Shown piece after piece: positions 57,981-64,000 of a stretch of DNA of 64,000 nucleotides. The stretch spans positions 4,771-68,770 of the forward strand of contig NW_003101634.1 of assembly GCF_000003855.2 (NCBI RefSeq). Direction: 5' to 3'. Position numbers and translations under genes: made by a program. Source of the stretch: Blastomyces gilchristii SLH14081. Lineage: Eukaryota > Ascomycota > Eurotiomycetes > Onygenales > Ajellomycetaceae. The notes below the pieces were generated by a model. It was not told where the DNA came from. It made no database searches and saw only the letters and a list, made by a program, of their open reading frames with translations. The first letter of the stretch is position 1. The number at the start of each line of letters is the position of its first letter.

Positions 57981-60728
57981 CTATAGCCTTCTGAAAAAGT
58001 AGACATACGCAAACTGCTTCATCTCCTCTACGTCGCTCGCCTCGACGACCTTCTCATCATTGAATAAGACCCACTGTGGCGTCTCCGACCCGGGGAGTAG
58101 CTTTCGTACGAATGCGACGTAGTGCCTGCGATTTTTAACTTGTTAGTAAACTATAACATGTATTAAACCAATTACGAGATGGAAAAACAGTATGATATAC
58201 TCACCCGGCATGAACTGAGGCCCCCTTATGACAGATGATGGACTGTAACTGGAATTCAGCCGGTAGCTCCGTGGAGCCGGGAGGTTCTCTGGCGCTGCCA
58301 GTATCTGTATCTCCCGGGGATTCCTCCACAGCTCCTGTGTCATCGGGATGGCTGAAAACCCACTCCACCGCTCTAATAACATCCCCATCTGTTTCTCTCA
58401 GAGCCTTACGGGCCTTGGCGGCGTCGATTCCCATTTCGTTGAGCTGGGCGATTTTGTCTGGATCATCCATTGATTGGTCATTTGACGTGGTATTGCCTGT
58501 TGTAAGCTCAACAGGCACGTCAATATCCGGATCCTCCATGTGGGCAATTAGCCAATTCATCGCGGCCTCTACGTCGGCGTTTCCGGTTGCGTGAAGGGCT
58601 TTCTTGCACCTAACTTCTGGGAATCCCATCGTTAAAAGCTGATCAAGTGCATTCTGGTTTGGAACAAACGCCGTGGTTTGGGAGGTGGATGAATCCTCTG
58701 GTAATAGTTCTTCGCCTTCCTGAAGCCCAGAGGACATGTAGGCACTCATGTCAAAAGGCTTATCATCAACCTCAACAGGAATATTAAGCTTTGTTGGCAC
58801 CCAGTTAACGAGGCTAAAGCGGCGAGCGTTAATGGCTAAATTCCTTGGGACAGTCTTAAAACGCGAACGTTTGAGGAAGCCTTCCTTGCTACCACAGGAG
58901 GCACAGGTCAGTTCAACTCTCTCGTCTGCAGTAAAAATGTCCAAACACTCCCTCAGAGTCACGGTTTCGAATTCTGGTGAATCAGGTGAGCTTTGAGATC
59001 CAGCTGCGGTTGTATTGTTATTGTCTTGCTTTATACGACGTGCCGGAACAGGGACCGAAATATTATCCTGCTCGTCTATCGTATATCGGACCTTCTTGCA
59101 CGCTAGGCATTGTAGGCGCTGTTCTAGCGCAAACCGAAATGAGCCCACAGGATCTTGAAGGCCGTCTATGTGTTTTGAACGCGTAATGAGTTTGAAGAGG
59201 TGGATAAGAAACTCGAATGAATCTTGCTGACGCATGGTTGAGAATTCCTCGTGACCACGACCAACCAAATGTTTGAACATCGAAGGAGCAAGGCCTTTTT
59301 GATATACAACGTCGGGCGAATCAGCGCAAATAGCTGCGTCTGGATCAGGAAATGCGTAACGGCCAGAGTGTATACCGTCGCTGAGTTTTCGTAATTGAGT
59401 TTCAAGATCTTCTGCTGGCGACGATACGCGCGGCGGTTCGGCCATGGGTTGGGAGTATCGCTCTTCGAATTCGGGTAATGAGAAGAGGCACTGTAAAGCG
59501 CTGGAAATATAGCAGCTGTTTCCCAAATTCTTGAGTCCCGTAAGTCCCTTGCCAAAAAGGGGCTTCGATTCATGCCCGTCCTGACCAGTCATTGAAAAGT
59601 CCCATTTAAGGTTTTGTTCAATTTGCATTTCCACGAGACTTTGCTCGGTTTTTTCGCGATCAGCGATATTAATGTTCCAGTGTTTTAGATGGGCAGCAAG
59701 GTCAGGATCGATTATTTCGTCGTTGCATTTGTAGCAGAAAACGTCCGCAGAGCCCTCAGGCGTAATGGAACCAAGTTTAACGGCGACCCCATGGGAAGAA
59801 GCATCTGCATGAGCGAGGCCATGAGAATTGCCACCTACGCCGCCGAACTGACTTCGGCCGCATCCCAAATTACCACATTCGAGGCACAACCAGAGGTTCT
59901 CCTTTAAGTCGCACGAGGAACATTTAGATAAATCTATGGAAGAAAGTTGAGTTTGGGGGCACCTAATATACTCTTCCTTGCCCGGGGGAAAACATACCTT
60001 TGGACATCGCCTGGTTCGAATGATCCTGAACGAGGGACAATATATGCTGGCAAGGTTTGTATTCCTGCTCCCAAGCCTTGACTTCCTCCTTCCGTGAAAA
60101 TGTGACAGCTTTCAATACACCATCGACAACCGCGGAGAGATTTCCAGTTGATTTATCGATATCATTGGCTTGGCAAGCGTGACAGTTAACTCTTGTAGTA
60201 GTGTCATAGCGATCTTCTTCTCTTTCTGCAGCGATGGCTAACTTCGACATCTTGGGAGGAGGCTCATCTCGCTATATTAAATAATATTAGCATGGTTAGA
60301 AGAAGCTAACATTAACGAACTGATTAAAAAAGCAACAGAACGGATAGAGAATGAGACAAGAAGATCTAACCTGCACGGCTTTCCTTGTCCTCCTTATATT
60401 CAACACCAGCGGATGTCCTGAGCGCCGATGGTGAATGCTGGAGTGGTTTCTGTCCCCCGCACACCCACCGTTGAAACAGAAAAGACAGACATCTAGACCA
60501 GAAGGGTCATCCTTATTTTATCGTTAGAATCTCCTAGAGTAAAATATGGCCGGGATAAGGGCAGGCGTACTATTGAGTCAAAGCACTGCGTGCAATCCTC
60601 TCGATAGACAGGTTGGTTAACCCGCGGGGTACGGAGCTCTATACAATGGCTGTTAGGAGCAACAAAAGTATAACAACAGAGGATAAAAAGGCGAACTAAC
60701 CCGGAGAATCAATATGAACGCAAGCCAT
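57981..60728 (-). CDS. ubp14: Ubiquitin carboxyl-terminal hydrolase 14 (isopeptidase T/USP5 type)
   Basis: Takes apart unanchored ubiquitin chains to refill the free ubiquitin pool. Six exons on the minus strand: 60728-60701, 60638-60571, 60511-60371, 60271-59998, 59933-58205, 58125-57981; 794 residues. The start reads MACVHIDSPEL. A first variant zinc finger contains CTQCFD and CLFCFNGGC; the second (ZnF-UBP) contains CLECGNLGCGRSQFGG at about residues 187-245. Catalytic Cys311 is in NLGNSCYISSALQCLF. Two UBA domains (LDQLLTMGFPE and IAQLNEMGIDAAKARKAL) sit between the Cys and His boxes as in the USP5 family. The His box GHYVAFVRK (His748) is split from the body by the last intron. The first 28-nt exon was found by phase and by the MACxH start typical of the family. 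Confidence 0.95.
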
Positions 60729-61109
60729 GATGTGGTCACTTCAAAATGAGAGCTTTGGCTTGCTTCAGGGTTGAAGAGTATTTGTAAATCACAAAGGTGA
60801 GCTATATTTCATACTAGCTCCCGGCAGATGAGGTCAGTGGCATTATGTAATTGGCTCTGGGCATGTGACTAGTCCGCTAGGCTCCAAGTAGTTAGATCGT
60901 GGCTCACCCCGCCATCCACCCGCGCATCCTCTTTACGCGTGTTCAGTCGACGCGACTTCAATCTATCCTCAACCCCTCGTCGACATCGAAGAAAAGTGAA
61001 CAAGCGCCCAAGAACATTTTTTTCGTCTACCCCAGTTACCCACTGTTGACTCTTGATATTGGTTATTACCTCGATACCCAGTGTTGAAGATTTGCTTTCT
61101 GAAGCAATA
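60729..61109. promoter_or_regulatory. Divergent promoter ubp14/rfa1
   Basis: 381 bp between the two start codons. It contains ACGCGT at 60935-60940 and a GACGCGA word at 60949-60955. ACGCGT is the MluI cell-cycle box bound by MBF, a known control element of replication genes including RFA1 in yeast. It is 170 bp upstream of the rfa1 ATG. A CCAAT-type word (ATTGG near 60850) is also present. Function here is inferred. Confidence 0.55.
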
Positions 61110-63249
61110 ATGGCAGACCCTACGTCGGAGATCACAATGGGGGCGCTTAGGTATTTACCTCACTCAAGCTCACGCGAGTATGGGAGGATTATTAAACTGA
61201 CAGGGTTCCAGTGCGATTTTTGATGACTCAAGACCCAAGGTTGCTGAGCCTATCCTCCAATGTCTTCAAGTCAAGCCTTTGCCTGCTCAGCCAAACAGCC
61301 CCGAAAGGTTCAGAGCCGTTTTCAGTGACATTACAAACTATATACAAACAATGCTTGCAACCCGTATGCTTGGGCCCCAACCGCTGATGACTATCGAACG
61401 TTCTTTTTATTAACTTGGATGTGATAGAGGCCAACCATTACGTTACGAGTGGGCAATTAGTTCGCGGCTGCTTTGTTCGATTGAAGTCATTCCAAGCCAA
61501 CATGGTGAAAGGGAAAAGGTGAGCATTTCTCTTAGTCATATGGTATAGTTAAAGCATCAAAATCGGAACCTGGCTTACCACGAATCTTTGCTGCAGAATT
61601 CTAATTATCCTCGATCTCGAAGTGTTGGAGAGATTGGGTATATGCGAGAAGAAGATCGGTGAACCTCAGCCGCTTGACGCAAAGCAAGAAGAGCAGGACA
61701 AAGCTCTTCCGACGACGATTTCTAGCAATGGATTCTATGGCTCCCGTGGGCCTCAGCAGCAAGCGCCTCAACAGCCAGCACAGCGATCTTCGTCGTCCGC
61801 CGGCGCCCATGCCAATATATATCCCATCGAAGCACTCTCTCCGTATTCCCATAAATGGACGATAAAGGCACGGTGTACGAACAAATCGGCAATCAAAACG
61901 TGGCACAATAAAAATGGAGAGGGCAAACTTTTCAGCGTCAACCTTTTGGATGATAGCGGAGAAATTCGTGCCACCGCTTTCAAGGACCAGTGCGACTCAT
62001 TGTATGGCGTTTTTGAGGAAGGCTCTGTGTATTACATATCGAGCCCATGTCGTGTTCAAATAGCCAAAAAAGCGTTCAACAACCTCAACAACGAATATGA
62101 GCTTACTTTCGAGAAGGATACGGTCGTTGAAAAGGTCAGTCACACGTCATTCTCTGAATCGCTAAAACGGAAATAGATTTCTAACGAACATGAATTCAGG
62201 CTGAAGAGCAAAATGATGTTCCTCAAATTCGATTCAACTTCACCAATATTGCTAATTTGCAATCAGTAGAAGCAGGCACCACAATCGACGTGATTGGTGT
62301 GTTGAAAGACGTTGGAGAAACCTCTCAAATCCTATCTAAGACAACCAGCAAGCCTTACGACAAACGTGATCTTACGTTAGTTGACAACACGGGATATTCT
62401 GTTCGACTTACAGTGTGGGGAAATACCGCCAAGGAGTTTGATTCTGTACCGGAATCTGTGGTTGCTTTCAAGGGCGTGAAAGTCTCTGATTATAATGGGA
62501 GATCTCTTAGTCTGTTGAGTTCGGGGTCCATGACAGTCGATCCCGATATTGAAGACGCTCATAAATTAAAGGGCTGGTATGATGCTCAAGGAAGGTCAGA
62601 AACTTTTGCGTCTCATGACTCCATGAGCAACGCTGCAGGATTTGGTGACAGGGCTAGCTCGTTCAAAACCATTGTTCAGGTCCACGAAGGTAATTTGGGA
62701 ATGTCTGAGAAGCCAGATTATTTCTCTGTGAAAGCCACTGTGGTTTATATCAAGCAAGACTCCATGGCTTATCCTGCTTGTCTCACCGACAAATGCAACA
62801 AAAAAGTTCTTCAGGATGATAACGGGCAGTGGCGATGCGAGCGATGCGACCAATCGTTCCCTCATCCAGAGCATCGCTATATACTGTCCGTGAACGTGTG
62901 TGATCATACTGGCGCCATGTGGCTCAGTTGCTTCGACGAAGTGGGGAAATTGATTTTAGGAACTTCTGCAAATGAACTCATGGAGCTCAAGGAAAATGAT
63001 GAGCGGGCGTACGAAGAGCTTGTCCAGAAGGCCAACTGTCGTGCTTGGAATTTTAAATGCAGAGCCAAAATGGATAACTTCCAGGACCAGCAACGGTATG
63101 TTACCTATTACTCTCCCTACATTTGTGTACGTACTGTTGCTAATACACTTATTAGTGTCCGATACCAAGTATTGTCTGTCAGCGCTATCGATTACAGTGC
63201 GGAATCGGCTCGCCTTGCAGAGATGATCAAGGCTTACGAGATCAGCTAG
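61110..63249 (+). CDS. rfa1: Replication protein A large subunit (RPA70)
   Basis: Binds single-stranded DNA in replication, repair and recombination as the large subunit of the RPA trimer. Six exons: 61110-61150, 61212-61363, 61428-61518, 61597-62134, 62200-63095, 63156-63249; 603 residues. The RPA-N OB fold covers residues 1-105 (GALSAIFDD, VFSDITNYIQTMLAT). A Gln/Ser/Pro-rich linker follows, then DBD-A (residues about 170-280, SPYSHKWTIKARCTNKS, RATAFKDQCD), DBD-B, and DBD-C with a zinc ribbon (CLTDKCNKK and WRCERCDQ). The second exon start at 61212 restores the family-typical GALSAIFDD; an earlier AG gives a wrong frame. Shares a promoter with ubp14 and carries a cell-cycle box upstream. 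Confidence 0.96.
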
Positions 63250-63777
63250 AGAGAGGAGCGGAAGGCACAAGGGCTGAGGTGATATTTATCACGTTGCACA
63301 TTGCGCTGTACATGTTTCTTATTCATCCTGTATTATCCACGACATGATAGCGAAATGACACATACATTGATCTAGCATTGTAAACCCCATTGTAGAACTT
63401 GTACAGATAGCCATTCTCGTTTATAAGCCGAAATACTCGATCCGCAACTCCCGAGAAAGGCTTGGTGGCGGATCAATCCTTTCCCCGGAAAGGACATGTT
63501 TGGGGAGGTTTTGCTGCTTAATAATGGTGATTGTTCAGCCGACCCGCCGAGCAAGGATCTATGTTGGCTTACGCAGCATATATCTGACAACTATGTTGTC
63601 CGCTAAAGCAAGACAAAAGCAACCTTTGTTTGTCCATCTCGATTCATTCAAATTCTGGGAAACTAGGCTGCCGTTATACTTGAGTGGAACTGACATCCAA
63701 CATATCAACAATGACTGCAAACATGCGTGCAATTGGTTCGTTGCCCCAGGACTACATATGATTTATATCTTATTAAC
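63250..63777. other. Intergenic: 3' of rfa1, promoter of the next gene
   Basis: About 530 bp. The frame at 63500-63781 has no recognisable features and overlaps the start of the oxidoreductase gene. No RNA gene seen. Confidence 0.5.
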
Positions 63778-64000
63778 ATGAAACTGTCAGATATCAAGGA
63801 AGGCAAGGGCCCCGCGGCCAACCTTTTTGTGACTACGCTCCCGAAGCCACTGCCGTCTGCAGGAGAGGCGCTTGTGAAAATCAAAGCGTTTGGCTTGAAC
63901 AGGATGGATCTGTTACAGAGAGAAGGATTGTATCCGCTACCCCCTCAAGCACCTAAGACATTGGGTGTAGAGTTCTCTGGCGTCATTGAATCCTTGGGTG
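63778..64000 (+). CDS. NAD(P)H:quinone oxidoreductase (zeta-crystallin/PIG3-like), 5' part
   Basis: Starts MKLSDIKEGKGPAANLFV and runs off the window after 74 codons. ALVKIKAFGLNRMDLLQREG followed by APKTLGVEFSGVIE is the N-terminal GroES-like fold of the medium-chain dehydrogenase/reductase superfamily, in the branch that reduces quinones or acts as enoyl reductase and has no catalytic zinc. The cofactor-binding Rossmann domain would follow outside the window. An upstream non-coding or short coding exon cannot be excluded. Confidence 0.85.
   Translation, partial: MKLSDIKEGKGPAANLFVTTLPKPLPSAGEALVKIKAFGLNRMDLLQREGLYPLPPQAPKTLGVEFSGVIESLG

Overview
The window comes from the nuclear genome of a filamentous ascomycete. 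Compact genes with many short introns (GTAAGT-type donors, 50-130 nt) sit beside a long AT-rich block of mutated transposons. Gene content (CRM1 with Thr at residue 525, a Zn2Cys6-acetyltransferase fusion, Nup133, Ubp14, Rpa1) points to Eurotiomycetes. The GC-poor, Gypsy-filled block suggests Onygenales (Ajellomycetaceae-like). The genus is not provable from this sequence.

Left third (1-23178) is a nested transposon graveyard with no intact host gene. Boundaries can be fixed from target-site duplications (TSDs). A complete Gypsy chromovirus (650-8688, 258-bp LTRs, TSD GAAAG) carries two tRNA-derived SINEs. A second, 5'-truncated Gypsy copy is split by a 5'-truncated LINE (9345-13395, 12-bp TSD). 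A hAT-like MITE lies next to an assembly gap in the same copy. Its 3' LTR is split by a 939-bp TA-flanked inverted-repeat element (15182-16120) and by a complete minus-strand Copia element (16170-23121, 95-bp LTRs, TSD CATAT). The Copia element in turn carries two SINEs and a hAT-like MITE (20622-21127, TSD GCTATAAG). The three LTR fragments add up to one LTR. The SINEs and the LINE share a 3' end with a (TAA)n tail, so the LINE is probably the SINE's mobilising partner. Older elements have almost no CC, GG or CG dinucleotides but keep CA/TG, which is not the classical CpA-directed RIP pattern.

Right two thirds (23179-64000) hold housekeeping genes: crm1/exportin-1 (-), a Zn2Cys6 plus maltose-acetyltransferase-like fusion (-), an 8.5-kb gene-free stretch, hemB (-), a decayed gene (+), dre2 (-), a small unknown gene (+), an APH-fold phosphotransferase (-), a Stf2/Tma10-like gene whose start codon is split by an intron (+), nup133 (+), ubp14 (-) and rfa1 (+) diverging from a 381-bp promoter, and the 5' end of a quinone oxidoreductase gene (+) cut by the window edge. 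Several act in the nucleus (nuclear export, nuclear pore, replication protein A), but nothing suggests an operon-like unit. Exon structures were derived by hand from splice sites and reading phase. Each listed multi-exon CDS closes in frame at a family-typical length where a family is known.
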